A stretch of DNA of 64,000 nucleotides from Styela clava (GCF_964204865.1 NC_135259.1:19850974-19914973); one strand, 5' to 3'. Counted from the first letter of the stretch, positions 49,101 to 60,494 are shown. Numbers and translations: made by a program. Notes: generated by a model not told the origin, from the letters alone.

Positions 49101-50054
49101 TTTTGTTTTCATCAGTTATTTTATCGTCTATTACGCTGATTATGGAGCAGAGATATACTTATACTAAGATTTTTTTAAATACATTTTAGTTTTACAAAAT
49201 GAATATTTTTGGGGATCATTAATACAAGCTTGGCGATCTCTAAAACGAACGTAACAAGACGTAGCCTGAATATTGAAAATGATTTTAATATAAGCCCTTC
49301 CCTTAACTTGAAATAATTTCTAGTCGATAGCGCGAAATTTTTTGATCTAGTCGATAACAAGAAATCTCCCCTGCACGCTTCAAATGATTGGTCATTTTTG
49401 AATAATCTATGGTTAGCAGTTTTTTTTAAAATAAAAACGTATTATTTATATATGAGGTATTATTTATATATATCGGTTTTCATATTTTATGTATTTGGAA
49501 ATCTCGTAATTTTCTACTTTGTAGTTTTGTTTTTGATAAATGAAAATAAAAGACATCTCTCTAAAATAAGCCCTAGTGATATTTTTCGAAGGAAAATTGA
49601 AATAATAAGCTGTCTTATTTTCGGCGAAACACGATAGATAAATAGGCCGCAATTCTTATACAAATTCGCATCCCATGCCGACAGGGTCCTTGTTTGTCCT
49701 CTTTTCACGTGCGCTGGTCAATAGAACTATAGTAAATAGCCGTGTGATGCTAAACGCAACAATGTTTTTCATTGTTCGCAAACAAATGTTGACAAGTTAT
49801 ACATATTCTTCGTCATAAAGATCGAGTATTGTTCAATTGTTGTTTCAATACACATCGAGTGCCGATAAATTGATTAAATCGCGCGAGGCCTAAAGCAGCC
49901 TGAACAATCGCGAACCTTTGCTGTAGGTGGTTGTAACATTATAATGCTTATTTAGGATCTTTTGTACAAAGCCCTCGCAAAATAATCAAATTATCGAGTT
50001 AGGTTTAAGAATGAAGATTGCACTGGAAATTCAAATTTTCCAGTCATTTCTAAC
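46113..50054. other. Gene-poor interval
   Basis: No supported gene. It contains a sequence at about 46800-46930 that recurs inverted at 52090-52440, a palindromic element at 48125-48290, and a segment at 49490-49640 ending gtcttattttcggcgaaaca whose parts recur at 53742-53880. Open frames here show no recognisable domain. Confidence 0.5.
48125..48290. mobile_element. Non-autonomous element (ctacgggagtc ends)
   Basis: Both ends carry ctacgggagt, and the middle has ggcctaattctaacctgata and ccgaactcgtaatagaac as in 28552-28764 and 52152-52371. It looks like a rearranged copy. Confidence 0.5.
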
Positions 50055-50182
50055 CAGTGGTGGGATTCAAATTTTTTGTCAGTCGGTTCCATCACAAAAG
50101 TCATATTTTTCACCCGGTTCTGTTACAAACAGAATATTGACAGTAATCAGTAATGCAAACCGATTCGCTGATCTCACAACTG
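50055..50182. mobile_element. hAT-type MITE with 8-bp duplication
   Basis: Starts CAGTGGTGGGATTCAAA, ends CACAACTG, and is flanked by TTTCTAAC at 50047-50054 and 50183-50190. It is shorter than the 36244 relative. Confidence 0.8.
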
Positions 50183-50456
50183 TTTCTAACCCCTTACCGG
50201 ATTATTACTACTTTGTTATTTTAAAACATGGAGGGCTTGTTTTTTTCAAATATCATGTTTTTGCATTAGTGACGGGGGTTTGTACGAAAGATCCAAATCG
50301 CGAAATTCGCAGTAGGTGGTTGAATCATTATAATGCTTATTTATTCAACGTGAAGACGACCTATTGATTGTTTCGCCAAATTGCTGTTGACGTGAAAAAA
50401 TCGCTTGTCTTTGCGACTATCGGACTAATCCACTTTAGATTTCGGTTCTCAAATAT

Positions 50457-50760
50457 AGATAGGATTTTACAAATTTATCCCGGGGAGAGGGAAGCCACGG
50501 TCTCTCGTCCGGTTACCAGTTCATGTCGGATTATAAGCCAGTTATTTGTTTAAGATGCATGGACTTGATGGTGTAGAAAGCCATAACCGACCAGCGGTTA
50601 CGTGAACCACCGCCACCTTACGGGAGGTGAAAAGTTCGGAAATCTGTTCGCACATAATTATCAACCACGGGATTCGAACCTGCGAACCCAAAAAGGGTAC
50701 TCATAGATGCGGTGACTATCGTATTTCTGAAGCTCGGCACAATCACTCACACCACCAGGT
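50457..50760 (-). repeat. tRNA-derived SINE
   Basis: Reverse-complement copy with B box GGTTCGAATCC and the body tggttcacgtaaccgctggt; the head is eroded. Confidence 0.7.
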
Positions 50761-52151
50761 CAACCATTGACTAAGAGTCTATTTCATTTACTTTTTTCAA
50801 ATTTCATTCAGGCCCGATACTCCACCCAACTTTTGCTGTTTCATTTTAATTCATAGAAACACTTTTTATGACGTATGGGACACTTTATTTCTTCAAACTT
50901 GATCACGTTTTGGGTGTCTGAATCGAAAATTGATGAATCATAGTGAATGTGTATTATAGCACTTTATGATGCGTAAATTAGATTATTTATGACATAATAA
51001 ACGTATAATCGCCATAATAAAACACTCAATCGAAGTAAATTATCTGTTCAGCAGGGAAAGGTACGCTCGACTTTTATTTGTCCAGAGGCTTTGGAGGGTA
51101 AATAGGCACACGCCGCCATTTAGGATGCTTGAATGAGAAAATTAAATTAGTAAATTACACTTTCCGACCCTCGACGCGTCTGAAGAGCCACAAAAGCCTA
51201 ATGTGGCATAAATCAGTTAAATCAATTGATTTGAGATGTAAATATTCCGTAATATACCTGGGTATCAATTTTGCTACGCACTTTGCCGATAGAAGGCCAA
51301 TGATTTATTAGGTTAGCTTGACATTTATAGCCATATTTAAATCACAGTGTGTATGCGCAGAAATATATTCATTCGTTATGTAGTGAAAACTCAAGGTTGG
51401 TTTTACACGTCGTTTTGATAATACACACGCGTACGCCATGTAAAATATTCATTAGACTGTCAATGAATGAATGATTGTGAACTTCTGTCAGCGTGACGCA
51501 AAATCTGAATACAAATAATGATTCTCGTTTTTTATGAATGATAGGTGTAATATAAATATTTGCCATTCGGCTTGCGATTAGCACAGGATTTTTTCATATT
51601 CATCGCGGGAGTCAGAAATTCCACGATAGAAGAAGTCATAACTGACCTGCTGCTACGTGTACTATCGCACATTTGTAATTTACGTCAGCAATAATCTTGA
51701 CTCTTGTGCATGTATGGGGGAAAAATGGGTGCCCGTTATTACCCCCGTATTATTATTATCATCATACATACGGTAGCGGAGTACACTGTACACCCCAATC
51801 TGATCTGAGTTTAATAAGCACATAATAGATCGCAATGTCAAATGTTCTTATATTGAAAAGTTAAGAAAATCACATATTTTCATAGAATCCAACATGCTAT
51901 TAATACAAAGGGGTTAAATAGCATTAAAATCCATACGCAGATTCGCTACACATGCATTCGTCTTCAACATTATTGTCAGCCTACCTATATTTTCACCATT
52001 ACGAGACGAATGAGCATACATACATTCAACAACTCACGAGGGCGATAGGCCCAACAATTAGGGGCGTGTCAAACTTTTCTGTTACCCCACGTTCGGAATA
52101 ATGATGCCCCTTATATATACCTTCAAAAATATTTCGGTGAGTAAACAAATT
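50761..52151. other. Gene-free region
   Basis: I see only AT-rich sequence, with a possible SINE fragment around 51600-51680 (gaagtcataactgacctgct). No exon is supported. Confidence 0.45.
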
Positions 52152-52371
52152 GGCGCTTCGGAAGTATGTGTACCAATATGGAGGTAACTAATCTTGTTCT
52201 CCTACTTTACATCAAGTTGTGTAAAGGGACTGAAACCTATGGACAGGGGGGGGGGGGGGGTCCACTTGGCTAACACTGACAGTCCCCGAGCTCGTACGAG
52301 AACTGAAATAAGGAAAATCGGAATAAAATCATGGCCTAACCCTAACCTGGTACACAGACTACGGGAGTAAT
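52152..52371. mobile_element. Non-autonomous element with 8-bp duplication, inserted in another repeat
   Basis: Begins GGCGCTTCGGAAGTATGTG and ends ACTACGGGAGTAAT, flanked by AACAAATT at 52144-52151 and 52372-52379. The flanks together match, inverted, an uninterrupted stretch near 46830-46920. A poly-G run lies inside (52246-52260). Confidence 0.8.
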
Positions 52372-52504
52372 AACAAATTATAAATGTTGTTATGCATGAT
52401 AATAAATAATTTGAAGGTCAAGTAAGAGTGAAATGTTTGTATTTTTATTATTTAAATTATCAAACCCACCCCTATAACGTGCTGCCCGGGGCGACTGCCC
52501 CTGT

Positions 52505-52600
52505 GGCTCCACCATAGACACGCTCCTACCAACAATCCTCCCGCACATAATCATACCGATATTGGATTCGAACATAATAATTCACGCCGGTAAAATAAGC
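52505..52600 (-). repeat. SINE fragment
   Basis: Carries ccaacaatcctcccgcacat and gatattggattcgaacat, the reverse complement of the SINE head and B-box region. Confidence 0.5.
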
Positions 52601-52634
52601 GATGTAGATGGTAAACGAGCAGTATGTTCCACAG

Positions 52635-52821
52635 GGTTCCATTACATTTGAACCCACGTACATTTGAACCCATGACAATTGCACCTGTATGCTATTGCAC
52701 CTATGGAATTTTTTTTGTTTCACGGATAGTTAAACTCATACTAACCCTAACCCATGGGTTTTAGCATCCGCATATAGATTGAACCCGTGGATATACGCAT
52801 GGGTTCAAATGTACGGTCACC
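52635..52821. mobile_element. MITE with 9-bp target duplication, copy 1
   Basis: Imperfect terminal inverted repeats share TACATTTGAACCC, with outer bases GGT...ACC. The direct 9-mer GTTCCACAG is at 52626-52634 and 52822-52830. A 9-bp duplication points to Mutator-like or Merlin-like transposition rather than hAT. Confidence 0.85.
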
Positions 52822-53079
52822 GTTCCACAGCTGTTTATTTCAGGGATGGTGTTTTCAAATTCAGGGGTGGTGGATATTTTGTTAGTAGCGATAAAACTAT
52901 AACTTATAAAATGTGTTATGTATTTGTCTGAACATCTGCACCGACAGTAGAGCCAATTTTTGAATATTTGAATACAATTTTATTTACGTTAAGAATTAAA
53001 GTATGGAGTCGTATTCGAAATTTAGTGCGGTTTTTTGAAATTTTAGGAGGGAGGGGGTGTTCACCCTCTATGGGGTGTG

Positions 53080-53102
53080 GGGGGGGGGGGGTGGGGGGGG
53101 GG
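53080..53102. repeat. Poly-G tract
   Basis: Two long runs of G broken by a single T. G-quadruplex formation is possible, and the length is likely to be unreliable. Confidence 0.8.
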
Positions 53103-53513
53103 CTTGTAGGAAAATCACTGTGAGCAAGTACCGAACTCTTATCAATTCAGATTCGTTTTTCGCTTTCCCTACCTGCCCCCACGGTGGTACAATTCGCGGA
53201 CTGGTTTGTTTGTATTTGCGCAACTATTGGCAATGCTCGTATATGCTATGATTACAACATAGTCGACCGACGCCCGGAACAGGCAATAAGAAGCTCAATA
53301 GTGGCACCATGCGACATAAGTATATTACAACGGAGGCAATATGTTTAGAAGATAAATAGATTGCAGCTTGCGAAATTGCAACAAGTAGTGTTACGTAACA
53401 AACGAGGCAGACAGAACGTAATGAAAGTAAACGACATAGAAACGTAAAATGAATTTATTGATTCGTATACATAGCATTTACAAAGAAAAAAAAATATTAC
53501 ATTTATATTAAAC

Positions 53514-53699
53514 GGTTCCATTACATTTGAACCCACGTACATTTGAACCCATGACAATTGCACCTGTATGCTATTGCACCTATGGATTTTTTTTGTTTCA
53601 CGGATAGTTAAACCCATACTAACCCTAACCCATGGGTTTTAGCACCCGCATATAGATTGAACCCGTGGATATACGCATGGGTTCAAATGTACGGTCACC
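53514..53699. mobile_element. MITE with 9-bp target duplication, copy 2
   Basis: Nearly identical to 52635-52821 over its whole length; I count only a few differences. It is flanked by ATATTAAAC at 53505-53513 and 53700-53708. Confidence 0.87.
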
Positions 53700-53741
53700 A
53701 TATTAAACACACTAAGTAAAAACTTCAATCATATATTACCG

Positions 53742-54764
53742 TGTTTCCACGAAAATATAACAGGGTCCGGGACTTATTTTGAGGGGATGTCTTTTATTTT
53801 TATTACAAAGTAGAAAATTACGAGATTTTGAAATACGGTATATAAATCGATAATTTAAAACGTGTAGGAGACATTCAGCTCTATTATTTTTATATGAACA
53901 TGAGGCAAAAGTGCCAAATACCGATGTCCTCGTGTGTCTGCTGTCCTCATATTATCAGGCTAATGTTGACACTGGGGATTCCTAATGTAACTGTGGTAAC
54001 ATTTTGTGGTTATTATAATGGACAGTTTTCTTATAAACCAGGTCCTCCAAAAAAGTTTTCAGTACCCAAACTCGGTTGGCTGCGAGCTCTCGCCCGTCCA
54101 CTGTCGGTTACCCGGACGATTTTAAGCCCAACCGTATTTTTCAGAACTACTATTGTGGAATTCCGTACCATAAATATTTATTCTCCCTTAACTCTCGGTA
54201 CTTTACAGACGGCAGGTAACTTCATTCGGATATCAATCTACTATATTTCCATGTGAGTTTGACCTTGCTTTGAGCACATTTTCTTATAAAAATGTGGTAT
54301 TTTGACAAATGCCGTGAATGCTAGCTGACGATTACCCATTCACTTGTCAATTTCAAAAATATTTAACCAGTTAGTGTTGGTTAATCGCTGTGCATGGACT
54401 GATCGGAAATTATTACTGTAGGCTACTACTGTGGACAGCGACCGCACAGCCACCCACACTTCACAAAGCAGGTATAGAAACCGGACTCGTCCAGCGAGCG
54501 CCGGGATTCAATTCTAAATTCTTGTTGAATCGTAACTACCAACTCATTCGAATTCTATAAACGTAATAATCAGTCATGATGAAAAATCAACCTATACAAC
54601 AATTTGCGAGTGCACAATACAAATCGACTGACGACATAAGTAAAATGACAACATGTAAACAAATATGGAGACTGATTGTGGTAATTGGTTCTGCAGTACG
54701 AACATAACATGCCATACCACGACGCAGTTCAAAATAAATTATTTAAAAGAACATCATTTATTTA
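53742..54764. other. Gene-free region downstream of the coiled-coil gene
   Basis: 53742-53880 looks like a remnant of an element (taccgtgtttccacgaaaat, cttattttgagg), and its pieces recur at 49490-49640. The 120-codon frame at 53894-54256 has no recognisable motif and is probably chance. Confidence 0.45.
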
Positions 54765-55376
54765 CTACATTCTTTTCAGTTTATATAATTCCTCTTCCAC
54801 ATCGTCAATTTGGTCTTCAAGAGCTTTCTCCCCGTTAATCTTTTCGATCTGAGTATTTTCTAGCTTTTCTCCGTTTTGCAGTCTCTCCTTCAGCTTTGCA
54901 ATTTGAGTTTGTTTCTTTTGCAGTTTTTTGAGTTGCTTCGAAAGATATTCAATTTTTACCGAAAGTGAAGCCGCGTTTGCGCGTTCTTGGTTGGCTTTCA
55001 CCATTTTGTCATGCTCCTCTGAAGTATCCTCTTCTTTGCTGTCAATTACTGGAAGCTTTTTAGTAGTAGGAGACAAGATATAATCGAGTTCTTCTTTAGA
55101 TACAGCTGATTTAACACCGGCCGCAGCGTCTTGAGAAATCCAAATTTGTTGACGAAGTAAACGAGTTTTTGCAACATCTCCACTTGCTTTCGCTTCTTCA
55201 AATTCGGCCTTCAACTTTTGCAGAACTTCCAAAGCTGTGTTAGCGACGTTTCCAGTGCGATTCTGGTCGACTTCTCTAAGTGCATTTTCCCCATTTTGAC
55301 GACGCTTTGCTGCCTTGCGCTGTTCCTTTCTTTTAGCACCCTTGCTCTTTGTACCTTCCTGGGTTGCACAGTCCAT
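54765..55376 (-). CDS. Coiled-coil protein with eIF2A/PYM-like C-terminus
   Basis: 203 residues from the ATG at 55376; upstream in-frame codons encode a Cys-rich stretch unlike the rest and probably belong to the 5' UTR. The N-terminus is a basic block (GAKRKEQRKAAKRRQNGE). The middle is acidic and Ala-rich (KLKAEFEEAKASGDV, EEDTSEEHDK). The C-terminal 60 residues form a charged coiled coil with LKKLQKKQTQIAKLKERL, GEKLENTQIEKI and EDQIDDVEEEL. That order (KKL..I..LKE...G..L...Q.EKI..E..L...) is the pattern I know from the C-termini of eIF2A and of PYM1, both ribosome- or initiation-linked. The rest does not match either protein, so I leave it unnamed. No intron. It faces the SLC35F gene head to head across 426 bases. 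Confidence 0.7.
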   Translation of the reverse strand: MDCATQEGTKSKGAKRKEQRKAAKRRQNGENALREVDQNRTGNVANTALEVLQKLKAEFEEAKASGDVAKTRLLRQQIWISQDAAAGVKSAVSKEELDYILSPTTKKLPVIDSKEEDTSEEHDKMVKANQERANAASLSVKIEYLSKQLKKLQKKQTQIAKLKERLQNGEKLENTQIEKINGEKALEDQIDDVEEELYKLKRM

Positions 55377-55802
55377 AGCGAGCGGACAACAGCGATATGT
55401 CCACAGCGCAAAACAACACAAGTACTTCGTACACGTAAACAAAGCTGACGCATAGACGAAGAAATTTAAAAAATACTTCTCCGCGAGGAGACGCATGTGT
55501 GCAGACTATTGCGAAATAAAATTACTCTACCGTGACTTTTGATTGCCGGCTGCCTTCGCTGGCATTTTCTCAACAAGGGTATTATTTCCAGTCATCGACC
55601 TTTGGACGGTTGCGCCATGGAAATGTCGGGCGATTTTAACGCATACGGGAGGCGTTAACAAATTTCGCGAAGGTCAAAATCCACCGCACGAAAAATATTT
55701 CGCCATTCCGTCTTTAGGTTTTGTACGTGAAGGGTCTCCTGCTTTTAAGCTAAACCTCGTTTTCCTATTCACACGCGTTTTGTTTCCACGTGATTTGTGA
55801 CC
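55377..55802. promoter_or_regulatory. Bidirectional promoter region
   Basis: The only DNA between two divergent start codons. It is richer in G+C and CpG (ggacggttgcgcc, gcggacgg-like patches) than flanking intergenic DNA, and contains no transposon. No TATA box is evident on either side. Shared regulation is inferred from the arrangement. Confidence 0.5.
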
Positions 55803-57053
55803 ATGGGCGACGAAAGCGCGAATTCCAAAATAATAGATTTATGTGAAGGTAGTGAAGATGATAAATCGTTAAAAGACAAGCAAGAGGAATTCTCAATGGC
55901 AGACAAAAAGACAGAGCGAATGTCAGAAACAGTACGAAAGACTATTATTGGTGTTGTAATTGTGGTGCTCTTGGCAGTATCGTGGGTTGGAGCTCAGCAA
56001 ACAGCGCAAACGGCTGTTCAGTGGGGCAATTTTGAAGCTCCTTACTTTACCACATGGTATGGAACTTGTTGGATGGTGCTTTGCTTCCCTGGTTATGCAA
56101 TTTTCGTTATCATCTCCGAACGTGATAAAGCAAAGATAATTCATGCTTTCAAGGAATCTACTCATATATTTGGCCCACAAAGTGTTACCATGGCACAATT
56201 TTTTAAAATTATATGGAGCCTAAATGCAATCTGGTTGGCCGTGAACTCACTTTATGTCTTCGGACTCAAATTTATCTATGCAACCGATGCATCTGCGATC
56301 ATGGCTTCAAATGTTGCGTTCGTGTACATGCTATCACTATGCCTACTTAAAGAAAAATTATACGCGATACGGATCATCGCATCTTTCCTATGCATCTGCG
56401 GTGTTGTGCTTTTTGGTTACGCAAAAGGTTTTCAAGGAAGTGAACATCTTCTTCAAGGAGTTTTGATGATTATCGCATCCGCATTTGGTGCCGCAGTGTA
56501 TAAAGTCGTTTTCAAAAAAGTAGTGGGGAATGCTTCATTAGGACAAGTATCACTATTTTTAACACTACTGGGACTGAGTAATACGCTTCTGATGTGGACT
56601 GTAAGTGTATGCTTATATGTTGCAGAAGTTGAAAAATTCGGTTGGTCTGATATTCCATGGCAAGCTGTAAACCTATCAGCTCTACTCAGCCTTATTTTCA
56701 ACTTTTTGGTGAACTTTGGCATCGCGTATACTTACCCACTGTTCATATCAATTGCAATGATGATTGGAATCCCGCTCAATGCTGGTGTAGATGTGATATT
56801 TCGACATGGAACATTCAGCGCTATACGACTTGTTGCCGCAGTGTTAGTATTTTCTGGATTTGCTATCATGCTTTTCCCTGATTCATGGAACGACCCAATT
56901 CATTCTATTCTGCAATGTAAGACTGAAAACCCTGAAGGAAAGGAAGAAGAAATGATCAAACTGAAAACTAACCGTGATGAGGAAGAGAAAGCAACTCAAG
57001 GATCTTCATCACCAGAGAAATCACCTTTATTTGTAACTGAAGAAATAGCTTAA
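55803..57053 (+). CDS. SLC35F3/F4-like drug/metabolite-family transporter
   Basis: 416 residues from ATG 55803 in a strong ACCATGG context. An acidic cytoplasmic N-terminus precedes about ten hydrophobic spans. SWVGAQQTA, FEAPYFTTWYGTCWM and NFGIAYTYPLFISIAMM match the SLC35F3/F4 pattern (SWxGxTQxA, FDAPFTLTW, NFGIAVTYP). IPWQAVNLSALLSLIFN and ALYK-like AAVYKVVFKK segments also agree. SLC35F3 is reported as a thiamine transporter in vertebrates; the substrate here is unknown. The charged C-terminal tail has SPEKSPLF, possibly phosphorylated or a sorting signal. The gene is intronless, whereas the vertebrate genes have several introns. It is divergent from the coiled-coil gene at 55376. Confidence 0.85.
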   Translation: MGDESANSKIIDLCEGSEDDKSLKDKQEEFSMADKKTERMSETVRKTIIGVVIVVLLAVSWVGAQQTAQTAVQWGNFEAPYFTTWYGTCWMVLCFPGYAIFVIISERDKAKIIHAFKESTHIFGPQSVTMAQFFKIIWSLNAIWLAVNSLYVFGLKFIYATDASAIMASNVAFVYMLSLCLLKEKLYAIRIIASFLCICGVVLFGYAKGFQGSEHLLQGVLMIIASAFGAAVYKVVFKKVVGNASLGQVSLFLTLLGLSNTLLMWTVSVCLYVAEVEKFGWSDIPWQAVNLSALLSLIFNFLVNFGIAYTYPLFISIAMMIGIPLNAGVDVIFRHGTFSAIRLVAAVLVFSGFAIMLFPDSWNDPIHSILQCKTENPEGKEEEMIKLKTNRDEEEKATQGSSSPEKSPLFVTEEIA

Positions 57054-57724
57054 ATTTATAATTTTTTGCACAGCGCTTATTTAAGCCTTTGGCTCCAAAC
57101 AGGGCCCGCTACAAGCAGCTACTGGCATGTAAGGGGCTACAAAAATTTGAAGTACCGTCAGTATTACCCATCCAAGTTATTGTACCCTGAGTAAGATGGT
57201 AGGATTGGCTTTCAAACCAAGATGTGTAAACTGTGATGCCCACATGGTTAACAATAGCCCCCATGATGTGCTGAATATTTTTTATTTGACTTTAATATCC
57301 AAACATCACTTGACACAAACAAAAGAATTTTGATTTTATCTTGATACTTATATAATATTTAATATAATCAATGAACCCTAAATGAGCAGAATCAGATCAT
57401 TATAGTTCATGTATTTCTAAACAATCTTTTACTAAAAGTCTGATATGGTAACTTGCGTATAATTTTTTCTTGTGGCTTCAAAATTTGGTCACTGATACGT
57501 AATTAAGCTCTTATTTATGGTGGATCTGAAACTTGGTAATTCATCATTGCAAACCCAATTTCTTACAGACTTTAGGAAGACTCACTGATATGTAAAGAGC
57601 GGATATTATTGCAGGAATGGAATCTTTGTGGCCCAATTTATTACACCCTTGGTGAATCGATAGGTGTAGGATCGAATCCACCTCATATGCCAACATAGTT
57701 TGTTCCAATGCTATAACCGCTAGC

Positions 57725-57882
57725 CAGTAGTGAGATTCAGCCGGTTCTATAGAACCATCTCAAAAAATTTTATCCGATCACTGAACCGATTAGCATTAAA
57801 TGACCTTTTGTAACAGAACCGCCTGAACAATATGACATTTGTGTGATAGAACCGGCTGACAAAAAAATTTGAATCCCACCAA
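57725..57882. mobile_element. hAT-type MITE, decayed
   Basis: Starts CAGTAGTGAGATTCAGCCGG and ends TTTGAATCCCACCA, matching the 36244-36422 element with point changes. A clean target duplication was not found. Confidence 0.65.
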
Positions 57883-58621
57883 GAGTCTTGCGGCTCTGAA
57901 TAGCTAATCAAGCTGCAAACAATTGCCCGGCCTCGGCTACGCCCCTGCTAGGCCATCACACTTCGATGATCTTTGGTAGTATCGCTACCTCCCAGTCTAT
58001 ATCGGATTAAGTGCTGTTTAATTCAATTTTTTATCATTTATATTTTGGTTGACAAAAATAATGAATTTTCTCTCTTCCTGGAGCATATATAGGTACACTA
58101 CCCGACTACCCTACTGGGTGCCAGATATGCTCATGTCTCATTGTTACTAAATTTTGCCAAAATCTTATGAAAACACATAACACTCTGCACACATTTACCA
58201 GTCTAAATTCTTATGTAGAATGCAATTTCATCTTGACTGTAGAAGCTAATGAACCTTGACTAGCCAGAATCTTACTATCATAACCAGCCTGTGCCAATGA
58301 TGCTAGTCATGCTTCTTTGCCTCTACAGCCAGGAGGAACTCTATAAATAACTAGCCTCGCCCTTTTTATTTTGTCGTATTTATTTATTAAATTATTGCTT
58401 TTAAATTATAGTAGAATGGCGATTGTATGCAACATTGAGTACAGCTTGCAACCAACACTTGATGCTGATAGTTTATATCTTCAAACTTTTTTCATCACGA
58501 TCCACTTTGCACGGCCATATTTATATGCTTTGGGCTCCGAACTAGGCCCTGCAAAGGTAGCCAATGCTAGGTAAAGAGCTACGATAGTTTGTAAGCTCCG
58601 GGAATCTTTCAAGTTTAGCAT

Positions 58622-58800
58622 TGCCTACCGCTGGTCGGTTACGACTTCCATCACCAAATCCATGTATCCGAAAACAAGTAACTGGCTAACTAATCCCATC
58701 CCTGGTAAACGGACGAGAGGGCGAGGTTCGCCATATGATTAAGCCGTCTTATCGGTTTTCCTATCCCCTGGGATAAATATGTGAATCCTATCCTTATCAA
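58622..58800 (+). repeat. 5'-truncated SINE
   Basis: Contains taccgctggtcggttacgac, ctggctaactaatcccatcc and the tail aaatatgtgaatcctatcc; the tRNA-like head is missing. Confidence 0.65.
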
Positions 58801-59255
58801 TGTACACTCAATTTATAACATAACACCATCAATTAGTGAATATTTCTTTGACTTCCGAATACTTAATTCGTATACATTCACATTGTGAAGTTTTTGACGC
58901 TTAGGGAATGATTTTCTTGTGCGATGTTCAAACCAGTTTACGTCTTCGAAATCACCATGTTGTTCCAAAATAATTTAAAAGTGGCCAAACGACGTAGTTG
59001 TATTTTTTAAAATTCAAATACTCAAATTATAACTTTTATAGTGGAATTGTTTTTCTGAATATATATCCAGATTCGTACTTTGAAAATCTTTTGAATACAC
59101 TATTTTTTTTTGACCCTCAAAATATATAAACTTTGTTTCAAAGTTGTAAAAATGAATTACACTATTGACATATTTCCTATTGCCTACAATCGACACAAAT
59201 TTAAATTCTTCATCGGTGCGCTCTTTGATAATACACTTTGTAACATACTATAGAT

Positions 59256-59551
59256 CAGTGTTTCTCAAACAGTGGGGCGTAACCCACAAGGGGGCGTAAA
59301 CAATTTTTTTTGAGGAGAGGTGAAGCTAATTGATACATTCGTAAGATTTGGTCTTGCCTGCCTCATTTTGGATATTTACATTTCTTTATTGTTCAACAAT
59401 TGCGATTTCATCCACACATTTAAACATGTTTTTTGAATAAAACATACTTTCGCCTTACTATCTATTATTTGTGGATTATTGTTAGTTTTTTATTTTTGAT
59501 GTGAGCGCACACTAAAAAGGGGGCACGGCATAAAAAGTTTGAGAAGCACTG
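59256..59551. mobile_element. hAT-like element with both ends
   Basis: CAGTGTTTCTCAAACAGTGG at the left and GTTTGAGAAGCACTG at the right enclose the family interior (cattttggatatttacattt, gccttactatctattatttg). The flanks ctatagat and ctccaaga do not agree well, so the insertion is not recent or my end call is off. Confidence 0.75.
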
Positions 59552-60023
59552 CTCCAAGATATTTCATGAAATTTTGCACGGTCATCTTTAAGTAATTATC
59601 TATTTTGTACTATTAGACAATAAGTTCTTTCATATTATTTATTGATGCTTTTTTACACAATGTTTTTTGATCATGATTTCAGTTTTATCAGCTTGTTCGG
59701 AGATTATTTTTATTGCGTTCGAAGGGGGAGGGGGGTATGCCCTTTTATTGATAGACGCAACAGGACTGAGGCACTTTTTGTTATTTTTGCCAAAACCCTT
59801 TTCAATAACATACCAGACTCAACAGCTGTAACATTTTGTTGTTTTTGCTAAAACTTCAATACTACTCTAGACTGAAAGCATAGGGACACCCAGTTTACAA
59901 AGTAATAAGTTACTGCCCCCCCCCCCCTCCTCCCCATCAAAATGAGGTTTGACCCCCACCTTTCTCTGTTTATTCTAGTGAGCATATATCAATGAGTTGA
60001 ACAGAGAACGTGAGGCACTAACC

Positions 60024-60285
60024 CAGGGGGGCAAATTACAGCCAGCGGGCCGGATTCGGCCAACTTGTGCCTGCTGAAAATACCACTGTGGTTTTTACCA
60101 GTTGAAATTGAAGTTATAATGACCTTAATTGTTACATAGTGCTTCTCATTATTATATAAACATTAGCCTAGCTCTTGTAAATAAACTGTTTTTTATTCAT
60201 AGTTTTTCATATTGAGTTTTGAGCCCAGTAAGCAATTCTATTATCTGTAACTGGCCCACTCAGAAAAGTAATTGCCCACCCCTGC
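60024..60285. repeat. hAT-like remnant (GGGGCAAATTAC...GTAATTGCCCACCCCTG)
   Basis: Left end ggggggcaaattacagccag and right end agtaattgcccacccctg are inverted relatives, with gcgggccggattcggcc inside. Confidence 0.6.
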
Positions 60286-60463
60286 ACTAACCTAACTCAT
60301 CCTAATCGTGCCTAAGATGAACGGAATTGAATAGATCTCAATAACAAGATAGCACCATATTTCTTCTAACTAAAAGTTCAGTTCCATGGTCAAGTTCCAA
60401 TTCAATTGAATTTAATTTTTTTGTATTGCTATACTAATACTGTATTTGGAAATTTTTTCGTAT

Positions 60464-60465
60464 AG
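60464..60465 (+). promoter_or_regulatory. Candidate trans-splice or 5' UTR acceptor of MUS81
   Basis: A T-rich run (aattttttcgtatag) ends in AG 29 bases before the ATG at 60495. Confidence 0.4.
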
Positions 60466-60494
60466 AGTTTAAAGATAATTAGAATAAGAAAACC

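Larger units (their letters stand above)
57054..60463. other. Intergenic region between the SLC35F-like gene and MUS81
   Basis: No exon is supported. It holds a hAT-type remnant (57725-57882), a SINE body (58622-58800), a hAT-like element (59256-59551), a poly-C tract (about 59917-59927) and a remnant with gcgggccggattcggcc (60024-60285). Confidence 0.55.

Noticed and set aside
52740-52760. Telomere-like ctaaccctaaccc
   Set aside because: Only two units, present at the same place in both copies of a MITE, so it is part of the element.
53894-54256. 120-codon open frame
   Set aside because: Lies downstream of a transposon remnant and shows no domain pattern; treated as non-coding.
55797-55802. 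Start two codons upstream of the SLC35F-like ATG
   Set aside because: Position 55797 is GTG; the ATG at 55803 has an excellent context.
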